A DNA stretch of 64,000 bases from Euonymus europaeus (Eukaryota > Streptophyta > Magnoliopsida > Celastrales > Celastraceae), in assembly GCA_963580455.1 (NCBI GenBank), contig OY756962.1:13348001-13412000 (forward strand). The letters are read 5' to 3'. A program made the translations under genes and the position numbers. The notes under the pieces are model-generated. The model saw only the letters and a list, made by a program, of their open reading frames with translations. It was not told where the DNA came from and searched no databases. Below are positions 1-12,768 of the stretch, in pieces; position 1 is the first letter of the stretch; the number at the start of each line of letters is the position of its first letter.

Positions 1-1329
1 TCAAAGTTTCTCGGTGTACACTTTTTATTGTTCTTCTATGTCAAATTTTACGCGTATAAGCTTCCAAGATTATTTTGATTCCAAATCACGAACTTTCCAG
101 GAGAAATGGACAAAACCGTTAAAAGCTCCTCCATAGAGAGAGTTGAGCAACTTCGGAACAACAAAGTTGCTCGGGGTACACTTTTTATTGTTTTTCTATG
201 TCAAATTTTACGAGTATAAGCTTCCAAGATTATTTCGATGCCCAAACACCAACTTTTTATCACAAATGGACAAAACCGTTAAAAGCCCTTCCATAGAGAG
301 AGTTGAGCAACTTCGGACCATCAAAGTTGCTCGGGATACACTTTTTAATGTTCTTCTTTGTCAAATTTTACGAGTATAAGCTTCCAAGACTATTTCGATG
401 CTAAAACACCATCTTTCTATGACAAATGGACAAAACCGTTAAAAGCCTCTCCATAGAGAGTGTTGAGCAACTTCGGACCATCAAAGTTGCTCCGGATACA
501 CTTTTTATTGTTCTTCTATGTCAAATTTTACGAGTATAAGCTTCCAAGATTATTTCGATGCCAAAACACCAACTTTTTATCACAAATGGACAAAACCGTT
601 AAAAGCCCTTCCATAGAGAGAGTTGAGCAACTTCGGACCAACAAAGTTGCTCGTGATACACTTTTTATAATTCTTCTTTGTCAAATTTTACGAGTATAAG
701 CTTCCTAAATTATTTCGATGCTAAAACACCATCTTTCTATGACAAATGGATAAAACCGTTAAAAGCCCCTCCATAGAGAGAGTTGAGAAACTTCGGACCA
801 ACAAAGTTGCTCGGTGTGCACTTTTTATTGTTCTTCTATGTGAAATTTTATGAGTATAAGCTTCCTAGATTATTTCGATGCCAAAAAATGAACTTTTTAT
901 GACAAATGGACAAAACCGTTAAAAGCTCCTCCATAGAGAGAGTTGAGCAACTTCGGACCAACAAAGTTGCTCCGGATACACTTTTTATTGTTCTTCTATG
1001 TCAAATTTTACGAGTATAAGCTTCCAAGATTTTTTCGATGCCCAAACACCAACCTTTTATCACAAATGGAAAAAACCATTAAAAGCCCTTCCATAGAGAG
1101 AGTTTAGCAACTTCGGAGCAAAAAAGTTGCTCGGGATACACTTTTTATTATTCTTCTTTGTCAAATTTTACGAGTATAAGCTTCCTAGATTATTTCGATG
1201 CTAAAACACCATCTTTCTACGACAAATGGACAAAACCGTTAAAAGCCTCTCCATAGAAAGTGTTGAGCAACTTCGGACCAACAAAGTTGCTCGGTGTGCA
1301 CTTTTTATTGTTCTTCTATGTGAAATTTT

Positions 1330-3399
1330 ATGAGTATAAGCTTCCTAGATTATTTCGATGCCAAAAAATGAACTTTTTACGACAAATGGACAAAACCGTT
1401 AAAATCTCCTCCATAGAGAGAGTTGAGCAACTTCGGACCGACAAAGTTGCTCGGGATACACTTTTTATTGTTCTTCTATGTCAAATTTTACGAGTATAAG
1501 CTTCCAAGATTATTTCGATGCCCAAACACCAACTTTTTATCACAAATGGACAAAACCGTTAAAAGCCCTTCCATAGAGAGTTCAGCAACTTCGGACCAAC
1601 AAAGTTGCTCGGGATACACTTTTTATTGTTCTTCTTTGTCAAATTTTATGAGTATAAGCTTCCAAGACTATTTCGATGCTAAAACACCATCCTTTTATGA
1701 CAAATGAACAAAACCGTTAAAAGCCCCTCCATAGAGAGAGTTGAGCAACTTCGGACCAACAAAGTTGCTCCGGATACACGTTTTATTGTTCTTCTTTGTC
1801 AAATTTTACGAGTATAAGCTTCCTAGATTTTTTCGATGCCAAAAAATGAACTTTTTATGACAAATGGACAAAACCGTTAAAAGCTCCTCCAGAGAGAGAG
1901 TTGAGCAACTTCGGACCAACGAAGTTGCTCGGGATACACTTTTTATTGTTCTTCTATGTCAAATTTTACGAGTATAAGCTTCCAAGATTATTTCGATGCC
2001 CAAACAACAACTTTTTATCACAAATGGACATAACCGTTAAAAGCCCTTCCATAGAGAGAATTGAGCAACTTCGGACCAACAAAGTTGCTCGGGATACACT
2101 TTTTATTGTTGTTCTTAGTCAAATTTTACGAGTATAAGCTTCCAAGACTATTTCGATGCTAAAACACCATCTTTCTATGATAAATGGACAAAACCGTTAA
2201 AAGCCTCTCCATAGAGAGTGTTGAGCAACTTCGGACCATCAAAGTTTCTCGGTGTACACTTTTTATTGTTCTTCTATGTCAAATTTTATGCGTATAAGAT
2301 TCCTAGATTATTTCGATGCCAAAAAATGAACTTTTTACGACAAATGGACAAAACCGTTAAAAGCCTCTCCATAGAGAGAGTTGAGCAACTTCGGACCATC
2401 AAAGTTTCTCGGTGTACACTTTTTATTGTTCTTCTATGTCAAATTTTACACGTATAAGCTTCCAAGATTATTTCGATTCCAAATCACGAACTTTCTAGGA
2501 GAAATGGACAAAACCGTTAAAAGCTCCTCCATAGAGAGAGTTGAGCAACTTCGAACCGTCAAAGTTGCTCGGTGTGCACTTTTTATTGTTCTTCTATGAG
2601 AAATTTTATGAGTATAAGCTTCCTAGATTATTTCGATGCCAAAAAATGAACTTTTTACGACAAATGGACAAAACCGTTAAAAGCTCCTCCATAGAGAGAG
2701 TTGAGCAACTTCGGACCAACAAAGTTGCTCGGGATACACTTTTTATTGTTCTTCTATGTCAAATTTTACGAATATAAGCTTCCAAGATTATTTCGATGCC
2801 CAAACACCAACTTTTTATCACAAAGGAACAAAACCGTTAAAAGCCCTTCCATAGAGAGTTCAACAACTTCGGACCAACAAAGTTGCTCGGGATACACTTT
2901 TTATTGTTCTTCTTTGTCAAATTTTATGAGTATAAGCTTCCAAGACTATTTCGATGCTAAAACACCATCCTTTTATGACAAATGAACAAAACCGTTAAAA
3001 GCCCCTCCATAGAGAGAGTTGAGCAACTTCGGACCAACAAAGTTACTCCGGATACACTTTTTATTGTTCTTCTTTGTCAAATTTTTACGAGTATAAGCTT
3101 CCTAGATTTTTTCGATGCCAAAAAATGAACTTTTTACGACAAATGGACAAAACCGTTAAAAGCTCCTCCATAGAGAGAGTTGAGCAACTTCGGAAAAACA
3201 AAGTTGCTCGGGATACACTTTTTATTGTTCTTCTATGTCAAATTTTACGAGTATAAGCTTCCAAGATTATTTCGATGCCCAAACACCAACTTTTTATCAC
3301 AAATTGACAAAACCGTTAAAAGCCCTTCCATAGAGAGAGTTGAGCAACTTCAGACCAACAAAGTTGCTCGAGATACAATTTTTATTGTTCTTCTCTGTC
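1330..3399. repeat. 8-mer duplication, offset 1,278 bp
   Basis: The segment about 1,330-2,120 recurs at about 2,608-3,399. Shared marks include the 2-bp-shortened monomer start (AGAGAGTTCAGC and AGAGAGTTCAAC), the unusual TATGACAAATGAACAAAACC, and CTAGATTTTTTCGATGCC. The offset of 8 x 160 minus 2 is explained by the shortened monomer. Near 3,090 the second copy has an extra T (CAAATTTTTACG), which moves later positions by 1. Confidence 0.7.
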
Positions 3400-5581
3400 A
3401 AATTTTACGAGTATAAGCTTCCTAGATTTTTTCGATGCTAAAACACCATCTTTCTATGACAAATGGACGAAACCGTTAAAAGCCCCTCAATAGAGAGAGT
3501 TGAGCAACTTCGGACCATCAAAGTTTCTCGGTGTACACTTTTTATTGTTCTTCTATGTCAAATTTTACGTGCATAAGCTTCCAAGATTATTTCGATTCCA
3601 AATCAAAAACTTTCTATGAGAAATGGACAAAACCGTTAAAAGCTCCTCCATAGAGAGAGTTGAGCAACTTCGAACCGTCAAAGTTGCTCGATGTGCACTT
3701 TTTATTGTTCTTCTATGAGAAATTTTACGAGTATAAGCTTCTAAGATTATTTCGATTCCCAAACACCAACTTTTTATCACAAATGGACAAAACCGTTAAA
3801 AGCCCTTCCATAGAGAGAGTTGAGCAACTTCGGACCAACAAAGTTGCTCGGGATACACTTTTTATTCTTCTTCTTTGTCAAATTTTACGAGTATAAGCTT
3901 CCAAGACTATTTCGATGCTAAAACACCAACTTTCTATGACAAATGGACAAAACCGTTAAAAGCCTCTCCATAGAGAGTGTTGAGCAACTTCGGACCATCA
4001 AAGTTTCTCGGTGTACACTTTTTATTGTTCTTCTATGTCAAATTTTACGCGTATAAGATTCCTAGATTATTTCGATGCCAAAAAATGAAATTTTTACGAC
4101 AAATGGACAAAACCGTTAAAAGCCTCTCCATAGAGAGAGTTGAGCAACTTCGGACCATCAAAGTTTCTCGGTGTACACTTTTTATTGTTCTTCTATGTCA
4201 AATTTTACGCGTATAAGCTTCCAAGATTATTTCGATTCCAAATCACGAACTTTCTAGGAGAAATGGACAAAACCGTTAAAAGCTCCTCCATAGAGAGAGT
4301 TGAGCAACTTCGAACCGTCAAAGTTGCTCGGTGTGCACTTTTTATTGTTATTCTATGTCAAATTTTATGAGTATAAGCTTCCAAGATTATTTCGATTCCA
4401 AATCACCAATTTTCTATGAGAAATGGACAAAACCGTTAAAAGCTCCTCCATAGAGAGAGTTGAGCAACTTCGGACCAACAAAGTTGCTCCGGATACACTT
4501 TTTATTGTTCTTCTATGTCAAATTTTACGAGTATAAGCTTCCAAGATTATTTCGATGCCAAAACACCAACTTTTTATCACAAATGGACAAAACCGTTAAA
4601 AGCGCTTCCATAGAGAGAGTTGAGCAACTTCGGACCAACAAAGTTGCTCGTGATACACTTTTTATTATTCTTCTTTGTCAAATTTTACGAGTATAAGCTT
4701 CCTAAATTATTTCGATGCTAAAACACCATCTTTCTATGACAAATGGACAAAACCGTTAAAAGCCCCTCCATAGAGAGAGTTGAACAACTTCGGACCAACA
4801 AAGTTGTTCAGTGTGCACTTTTTATTGTTGTTCTATGTGAAATTTTATGAGTATAAGCTTCCTAGATTATTTCGATGGCAAAAAATGAACTTTTTACGAC
4901 AAATGGACAAAACCGTTAAAAGCTCCTCAATAGAGAGAGTTGAGCAACTTCGGAACAACAAAGTTGCTCGGGGTACACTTTTGATTGTTTTTCTATGTCA
5001 AATTTTACGAGTATAAGCTTCCAAGATTATTTCGATGCCCAAACACCAACTTTTTATCACAAATGGACAAAACCGTTAAAAGCCCTTCCATAGAGAGAGT
5101 TGAGCAACTTCGGACCATCAAAGTTGCTCGGGATACACTTTTTAATGTTCTTCTTTGTCAAATTTTACGAGTATAAGCTTCCAAGACTATTTCGATGCTA
5201 AAACACCATCTTTCTATGACAAATGGACAAAACCGTTAAAAGCCTCTCCATAGAGAGTGTTGAGCAACTTCGGACCATCAAAGTTTCTCGGTGTACACTT
5301 TTTATTGTTCTTCTATGTCAAATTTTACGTGTATAAGATTCCTGGATTATTTCGATGCCAAAAAATGAACTTTTTACGACAAATGGACAAAACCGTTAAA
5401 AGCCTCTCCATAGAGAGAGTTGAGCAACTTCTGACCAACAAAGTTGCTCGGTGTGCACTTTTTATTGTTCTTCTATGTGAAATTTTATGAGTATAAGCTT
5501 CCTAGATTATTTCGATGCCAAAAAATGAACTTTTTACGACAAATGGACAAAACCGTTAAAAGCTCCTCCATAGAGAGAGTT

Positions 5582-5609
5582 GAGCAACTTCGGACCAACA
5601 AAGTTGCTC
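5582..5609. other. Conserved 9-bp dyad, example copy
   Basis: GAGCAACTT at 5,582-5,590 and its exact reverse complement AAGTTGCTC at 5,601-5,609 flank a 10-nt spacer. The same arrangement is present in most class A and B monomers and many D monomers across the window; spacers vary (CGGACCAACA, CGAACCGTCA) while the arms are mostly kept. It could form a hairpin or cruciform, or be a site for a dimeric DNA-binding protein. No function is shown by sequence alone. Confidence 0.8.
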
Positions 5610-5654
5610 GGGATACACTTTTTATTGTTCTTCTATGTCAAATTTTACGAGTAT

Positions 5655-5660
5655 AAGCTT
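5655..5660. other. HindIII site (AAGCTT), one per monomer
   Basis: AAGCTT follows GAGTAT in most monomers, so HindIII would release this satellite as a ladder of about 160 bp. The site is lost in recognisable subsets, for example AAGATT near 2,299 and 4,058, TACGCTT near 18,280 and 32,792, AGGCTT near 31,832 and AAGCTACC near 25,115 and 26,715. Loss at regular intervals would mark HOR periods in a digest. Confidence 0.9.
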
Positions 5661-6879
5661 CCAAGATTATTTCGATGCCCAAACACCAACTTTTTATCAC
5701 AAATGGACAAAACCGTTAAAAGCCCTTCCATAGAGAGAGTTGAGCAACTTCGGACCAACAAAGTTACTCGGGATACACTTTTTATTGTTCTTCTTTGTCA
5801 AATTTTACGAGTATAAGCTTCCAAGACTATTTCGATGCTAAAACATCATCTTTCTATGACAAATGGACAAAACCGTTAAAAGCCTCTCCATAGAGAGTGT
5901 TGAGCAACTTCGGACCATCAAAGTTTCTCGGTGTACACTTTTTATTGTTCTTCTATGTCAAATTTTACGTGTATAAGATTCCTGGATTATTTCGATGCCA
6001 AAAAATGAACTTTTTACGACAAATGGACAAAACCGTTAAAAGCCTCTCCATAGAGAGAGTTGAGCAACTTCGGACCAACAAAGTTGCTCGGTGTGCACTT
6101 TTTATTGTTCTTCTATGTGAAATTTTATGAGTATAAGCTTCCTAGATAATTTCGATGCCAAAAAATGAACTTTTTACGACAAATGGACAAAACCGTTAAA
6201 AGCTCCTCCATAGAGAGAGTTGAGCAACTTCGGACCAACAAAGTTGCTCGGGATACACTTTTTATTGTTCTTCTATGTCAAATTTTACGAGTATAAGCTT
6301 CCAAGATTATTTCGATGCCCAAACACTAACTTTTTATCACAAATGGACAAAACCGTTAAAAGCCCTTCCATAGAGAGAGTTGAGCAACTTCGGACCAACA
6401 AAGTTGCTCGGGATACACTTTTTATTGTTCTTCTTTGTCAAATTTTACGAGTATAAGCTTCCAAGACTATTTCGATGCTAAAACACCATCTTTCTATGAC
6501 AAATGGACAAAACCGTTAAAAGCCTCTCCATAGAGAGTGTTGAGCAATTTCGGACCATCAAAGTTTCTCGGTGTACACTTTTTATTGTTCTTCTTTGTCA
6601 AATTTTACGCGTATAAGCTTCCAAGATTATTTCGATTCCAAATCACCAACTTTCTATGAGAAATAGACAAAACCGTTAAAAGCTCCTCCATAGAGAGAGT
6701 TGAGCAACTTCGGACCAACAAAGTTGCTCTGGATACACTTTTTATTGTTCTTCTATGTCAAATTTTACGAGTATAAGCTTCCTAGATTATTTCGATGCTA
6801 AAACACCATCTTTCTATGACAAATAGACAAAACCGTTAAAAGCCCCTCCATAGAGATAGTTGAGCAACTTCGGACCATC

Positions 6880-7576
6880 AAAGTTGCTCGGTGTACACTT
6901 TTTATTGTTCTTATATGTCAAATTTTACGAGTATAAGCTTCCAAGATTATTTCGATTCCAAATCACCAACTTTCTATGAGAAATGGACAAAACCGTCAAA
7001 AGCTCCTCCATATAGAGAGTTGAGAAACTTCGGACCATCAAAGTTGCTCGGTGTACACTTTTTATTGTTCTTCTATGTCAAATTTTACGAGTATAAGATT
7101 CCAAGATTATTTCGATGCCAAAACACCAACTTTTTATCACAAATGGACAAAACCGTTAAAATCTCCTCCATAGAGAGAGTTGAGCAACTTCGGATCATCA
7201 CAGTTGTTCGGTGTACACTTTTTATTGTTCTTCTATGTCAAATTTTATGAGTATATGCTTCCAAGATTATTTCGATTACAAATCACCAACTTTCTATGAG
7301 AAATGGACAAAACCGTCAAAAGCTTCTCCATATAGAGAGTTGGGAAACTTCGGACCATCAAAGTTGCTCGATGTACACTTTTTATTGTTCTTCTATGTTA
7401 AATTTTATGAGTATAAGCTTCCTAGATTATTTCGATGCCAAAAAATGAACTTTTTACGACAAATGGACAAAACCGTTAAAATCTCCTCCATAGAGAGAGT
7501 TGAGCAACTTCGGATCATCACAGTTGTTCGGTGTACACTTTTTATTGTTCTTCTATGTCAAATTTTACGAGTATAA
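6880..7576. repeat. Local dimer repeat, 320 bp
   Basis: The variant CGGATCATCACAGTTGTTCGG occurs at about 7,193 and again at about 7,513, exactly 320 bp apart, and the intervening monomers share AAAGCTCCTCCATATAGAG or AAAGCTTCTCCATATAGAG near 7,000 and 7,320. This is the only clear two-monomer periodicity I found in the window. Confidence 0.65.
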
Positions 7577-8299
7577 GCTTCCGAGATTACTTCGATGCCA
7601 AAACACCAACTTTTTATCACAAATGGACAAAACCGTTAAAAGCTCCTCCATACAGAGAGTTGAGCAACTTCGGACCAACAAAGTTGCTCTGGATACACTT
7701 TTTATTGTTCTTCTATGTCAAATTTTACGAGTATAAGCTTCCTAGATTATTGCGATGCTAAAACACCATTTTTCTACGGCTAATGGACAAAACCGTTAAA
7801 AGCCCCTCCATAGAGAGAGTTGAGCAACTTCGAACCGTCAAAGTTGCTCGGTGTGCACTTTTTATTGTTATTCTATGTCAAATTTTATGAGTATAAGCTT
7901 CCAAGATTATTTCGATTGCAAATCACCAACTTTCTATGAGAAATGGACAAAACCGTTAAAAGCTCCTCCATAGAGAGAGTTGAGCAACTTCGGACCAACA
8001 AAGTTGCTCCGGATACACTTTTTATTGTTCTTCTATGTCAAATTTTACGAGTATAAGCTTCCAAGATTATTTCGATGCCAAAACACCAACTTTTTATCAC
8101 AAATGAACAAAACCGTTAATAGCCCTTCCATAGAGAGAGTTGAGCAACTTCGGACCAACAAAGTTGCTCGGGATACACTTTTTATTATTCTTCTTTGTTA
8201 AATTTTATGAGCATAAGCTTCCAAAATTATTTCGATGCTAAAACACCATCTTTCTATGACAAATGGACAAAACCATTAAAAGCCCCTCCATAGAGAGAG

Positions 8300-9240
8300 T
8301 TGAGCAACTTCGGACCAACAAAGTTGCTCGGTGTGCACTTTTTATTGTTCTTCTATGTGAAATTTTATGAGTATAAGCTTCCAAGATTATTTCGATGCCA
8401 AAAAATGAACTTTTTACGACAAATGGACAAAACCGTTAAAAGCTCCTTCATAGAGAGAGTTGAGCAACTTCGGACCAACAAAGTTGCTCCGGATACACTT
8501 TTTATTGTTCTTCTATTTCAAATTTTACGAGTATAAGCTTCCAAGATTATTTCGATGCCCAAACACCAACTTTTTATCACAAATGGACAAAACCGTTAAA
8601 AGGCCTTCCATAGAGAGAGTTTAGCAACTTCGGACCAACAAAGTTTCTCGGGTTACACTTTTTATTATTCTTCTTTGTCAAATTTTACGAGTATAAGCTT
8701 CCTAGATTATTTCGATGCTAAAACACCATCTTTCTACGACAAATGGACAAAACCGTTAAAAGCCTCTCCATAGAAAGAGTTGAGCAACTTCGGATCGACA
8801 AAGTTGCTTGGTGTGCACTTTTTATTGTTCTTCTATGTGAAATTTCATGAGTATAAGCTTCCTAGATTATTTCGATGCCAAAAAATGAACTTTTTACGAC
8901 AAATGGACAAAACCGTTAAAAGCTCCTCCATAGAGAGAGTTGAGCAACTTCGGACCAACAAAGTTGCTCGGTGTGCACTTTTTATTGTTCTTCTATGTGA
9001 AATTTTATGAGTATAAGCTTCCAAGATTATTTCGATGCCAAAAAATGAACTTTTTACGACAAATGGACAAAACCGTTAAAAGCTCCTTCATAGAGAGAGT
9101 TGAGCAACTTCGGACCAACAAAGTTGCTCCGGATACACTTTTTATTGTTCTTCTATTTCAAATTTTACGAGTATAAGCTTCCAAGATTATTTCGATGCCC
9201 AAACACCAACTTTTTATCACAAATGGACAAAACCGTTAAA
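8300..9240. repeat. Tetramer duplication, offset 640 bp
   Basis: About 8,300-8,600 recurs at about 8,940-9,240. Both copies share AAAGCTCCTTCATAGAG in the class B monomer and TTCTATTTCAAATTTTACG in the following class A monomer. The second copy then enters a 2-bp-shortened D monomer (AGAGAGTTCAGC near 9,255), whereas the first continues with a full-length one. Confidence 0.75.
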
Positions 9241-12200
9241 AGCCCTTCCATAGAGAGTTCAGCAACTTCGGACCTACAAAGTTGCTCGGGATAAAACTTT
9301 TTATTATTCTTCTTTGTCAAATTTTATGAGTATAAGCTTCCAAGACTATTTCGATGCTAAAACACCATCTTTCTATGACAAATGAACAAAACCGTTAAAA
9401 GCCCCTCCATAGAGAGAGTTGAGTAACTTCGGACCAACAAAGTTGCTCGGGATACACTTTTTATTGTTCTTCTCTGTCAAATTTTACGAGTATAAGCTTC
9501 CTAGATTTTTTCGATGCTAAAACACCATCTTTCTATGACAAATGGACAAAATCGTTAAAAGCTCCTCCATAGAGAGAGTTGAGCAACTTCGGACCATCAA
9601 AGTTGCTCGGTGTACACTTTTTATTGTTCTTCTATGTCAAATTTTACGCGTATAAGCTTCCAAGATTATTTCGATTCCAAATCACCAACTTTCTATGAGA
9701 AATGGACAAAACCGTTAAAAGCTCCTTCATAGAGAGAGTTGAGCAACTTCGAACCGTCAAAGTTGCTCAGTGTGCACTTTTTATTGTTATTCTATGTCAA
9801 ATTTTATGAGTATAAGCTTCCAAGATTATTTCGATTCCAAATCACGAACTTTCTAGGAGAAATGGATAAAACCGTTAAAAGCTCCTCCATAGAGAGAGTT
9901 GAGCAACTTCGAACCGTCAAAGTTACTCGGTGTGCACTTTTTATTGTTCTTCTATGAGAAATTTTATGAGTATAAGCTTCCTAGATTATTTCGATGCCAA
10001 AAAATGAACTTTTTACAACAAATGGACAAAACCGTTAAAAGCTCCTCCATAGAGAGAGTTGAGCAACTTCGGCCCAACAAAGTTGCTCCGGATACAATTT
10101 TTATTGTTCTTCTATATCAAATTTTACGAGTATAAGCTTCCAAGATTATTTCGATGCCCAAACACCAACTTTTTATCACAAATGGACAAAACCGTTAAAA
10201 GCCTTTCCATAGAGAGATCAGCAACTTCGGACCAACAAAGTTGCTCGGGATAGACTTTTTATTGTTCTTCTTTGTCAAATTTTACGAGTATAAGCTTCCA
10301 AGACTATTTCGATGCGAAAACACCATCTTTCTATGACAGATGAACAAAACCGTTAAAAGCCCCTCCATAGAGATAGTTGAGCAACTTCGGACCATCAAAG
10401 TTTCTCGGTGTACACTTTTTATTGTTCTTCTATGTCAAATTTTACGCGTATAAGCTTCCAAGATTATTTCGATTCCAAATCACCAACTTTGTATGAGAAA
10501 TGGACAAAACCGTTAAAAGCTCCTCCATAGAGAGAGTTGAGCAACTTCGAACCGTCAAAGTTGCTCGGTGTGCACTTTTTATTGTTCTTCTATGAGAAAT
10601 TTTATGAGTATAAGCTTCCTAGATTATTTCGATGCCAAAAATGAACTTTTTACGACAAATGGACAAAACCGTTAAAAGCTCCTCCATAGAGAGAGTTGAG
10701 CAACTTCGGACCAACAAAGTTGTTCGGGATACACTTTTTATTGTTCTTCTATATCAAATTTTACGAGTATAAGCTTCCATGATTATTTCGATGCCCAAAC
10801 ACCAACTTTTTATCACAAATTGACAAAACCGTTAAAAGCCCTTCCATAAAGAGTTCAGCAACTTCGGACCAATAAAGTTGCTCGGGATACACTTTTTATT
10901 GTTCTTCTTTGTCAAATTTTACGAGTATAAGCTTCCAAGACTATTTCGATGCTAAAACACCACCTTTCTATGACAAATGGACAAAACCGTTAAAAGTCCC
11001 TCCATAGAGAGAGTTGAGCAACTTCGGACCATCAAAGTTTCTCGGTGTACACTTTTTATTGTTCTTCTATGTCAAATTTTACGCGTATAAGCTTACAAGA
11101 TTATTTCGATTCCAAATCACCAACTTTCTAGGAGAAATGGACAAAACCGTTAAAAGCTCCTCCATAGCTCTAGTTGAGCAACTTCGAACCGTCAAAGTTG
11201 CTCGGTGTGCACTTTTTATTGTTCTTCTATGTGAAATTTTATGAGTATAAGCTTTCTAGATTATTGCGATGCCAAGAAATGAACTTTTTACGACAAATGG
11301 ACAAAACCGTTAAAAGCTCCTCCATAGAGAGAGTTGAGCAACTTCGGACCAACAAAGTTGCTCGGGATACACTTTTTATTGTTCTTCTATGTCAAATTTT
11401 ACAAGTATAACCTTCCAAGATTATTTCGATGCCCAAACACCAACTTTTTATCACAAATGGACAAAACCGTTAAAAGCCCTTCCATAGAGAGAGTGGAGCA
11501 ACTTCGGACCAACAAATTTGCTCGGGATACACTTTTTATTGTTCTTCTTTGTCAAATTTTACGCGTATAAGCTTCCTAGATTATTTCGATGCCCAAACAC
11601 CAACTTTTTATCACAAATGGACAAAACCGTTAAAAGCCTCTCCATAGAGAGAGTTGAGCAACTTCGGACTATCAAAGTTTCTCGGTGTACACTTTTTATT
11701 ATTCTTCTTTGTAAAATTTTACGAGTATAAGCTTCCTAGATTATTTCGATGCTAAAACACCATCTTTCTATGACAAATGGACAAAACCGTTAAAAGCTCA
11801 TCCATAGAGAGAGTTGCGCAACTTCGAACCGTCAAAGTTGCTCGGTGTGCACTTTTTATTGTTCTTCTATGTGAAATTTTATGAGTATAAGCTTCCAAGA
11901 TTATTTCGATGCCAAAAAATGAACTTTTTACGACAAATGGACAAAACCGTTAAAAGCTCCTCCATAGAGAGAGTTGAGCAACTTCGGACCAACGAAGTTG
12001 CTCCGGATACACTTTTTATTGTTCTTCTATATCAAATTTTACGAGTATAAGCTTCCAAGATTATTTCGATGCCCAAACACCAACTTTTTATCACAAATGG
12101 ACAAAACCGTTAAAAGCCTTTCCATAGAGAGATCAGCAACTTCGGACCAACAAAGTTGCTCGGGATAGACTTTTTATTGTTCTTCTTTGTCAAATTTTAC

Positions 12201-12610
12201 GAGTATAAGCTTCCAAGACTATTTCGATGCGAAAACACCATCTTTCTATGACAGATGAACAAAACCGTTAAAAGCCCCTCCATAGAGAGAGTTGAGCAAC
12301 TTCGGACCATCAAAGTTTCTCGGTGTACACTTTTTATTGTTCTTCTATGTCAAATTTTACGCGTATAAGCTTCCAAGATTATTTCGATTCCAAATCACCA
12401 ACTTTGTATGAGAAATGGACAAAACCGTTAAAAGCTCCTCCATAGAGAGAGTTGAGCAACTTCGAACCGTCAAAGTTGCTCGGTGTGCACTTTTTATTGT
12501 TCTTCTATGAGAAATTTTATGAGTATAAGCTTCCTAGATTATTTCGATGCCAAAAAATGAACTTTTTACGACAAATGGACAAAACCGTTAAAAGCTCCTC
12601 CATAGAGAGA

Positions 12611-12768
12611 GTTGAGCAACTTCGGACCAACAAAGTTGTTCGGGATACACTTTTTATTGTTCTTCTATATCAAATTTTACGAGTACAAGCTTCCATGATT
12701 ATTTCGATGCCCAAACACCAACTTTTTATCACAAATTGACAAAACCGTTAAAAGCCCTTCCATAAAGA
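12611..12768 (+). repeat. Reference monomer, class A (158-bp form)
   Basis: Class A monomers carry GGACCAACAAAGTTG near the start, usually followed by CTCCGGATAC or CTCGGGATAC. They then have CAAATTTTACGAG and the tail GATGCCCAAACACCAAC followed by TTTTTATCACAAATGG, and end AAGCCCTTCCATA. This copy is 2 bp short because its end reads CATAAAGAGTTCAG where the standard form has CATAGAGAGAGTTGAG. It also carries private variants (GTTGTTCGGG, TACAAGC in place of TATAAGC, CCATGATT, AAATTGAC). The class definition is my own grouping by shared variants, not a published name. Confidence 0.85.

Larger units (their letters stand above)
5230..6510. repeat. Tetramer tandem duplication, 640 bp x 2
   Basis: Positions about 5,230-5,870 repeat at about 5,870-6,510. 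Both copies carry the uncommon ACGTGTATAAGATTCCTGG followed by the class B tail, and the GAGAGTGTTGAG junction. The order is class C/B hybrid, B, A, D, a clear small example of the underlying four-monomer unit. Confidence 0.85.
1..10110. repeat. Heterogeneous satellite region with short local duplications
   Basis: Monomers here follow the A-D-C-B pattern loosely and differ more from each other than in the HOR blocks. Several partial duplications with different offsets can be seen by shared private variants: about 100-490 with about 4,897-5,286 (GGAACAACAAAG, CTCGGGGTAC, offset 4,797); about 1,330-2,120 with 2,608-3,399 (offset 1,278); and about 2,060-2,580 with 3,819-4,339 (offset 1,759). No non-satellite sequence is present. 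Confidence 0.85.

Noticed and set aside
3565..3780. Minus-strand open frames of about 71 codons (also at 18,270-18,485 and 41,262-41,477)
   Set aside because: They are antisense readings of ordinary monomers, present only where a few stop codons are lost by substitution, and they are not kept in neighbouring copies.
5611..5625. T-runs (CACTTTTTATT and AACTTTTTATC) as RNA polymerase III terminators of a small RNA gene
   Set aside because: No A-box or B-box promoter pattern was found in the monomer, and simple T-runs are expected in AT-rich satellite.
5639..5700. Likeness to the Arabidopsis centromeric repeat (GAGTATAAG and CCAAAACAC words)
   Set aside because: From memory the two words lie in opposite relative orientation in that repeat, and its monomer is longer (about 178-180 bp). 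The match is too short to assign this satellite to the Brassicaceae.
5580..5816. Recurrent open frames of about 78 codons, one per monomer, with similar predicted hydrophobic peptides
   Set aside because: They begin at TTG or GTG rather than ATG and span about one and a half monomers. They recur because the satellite recurs, and 160 is not a multiple of 3, so the frame changes with each monomer. No promoter, splice or codon pattern supports translation.
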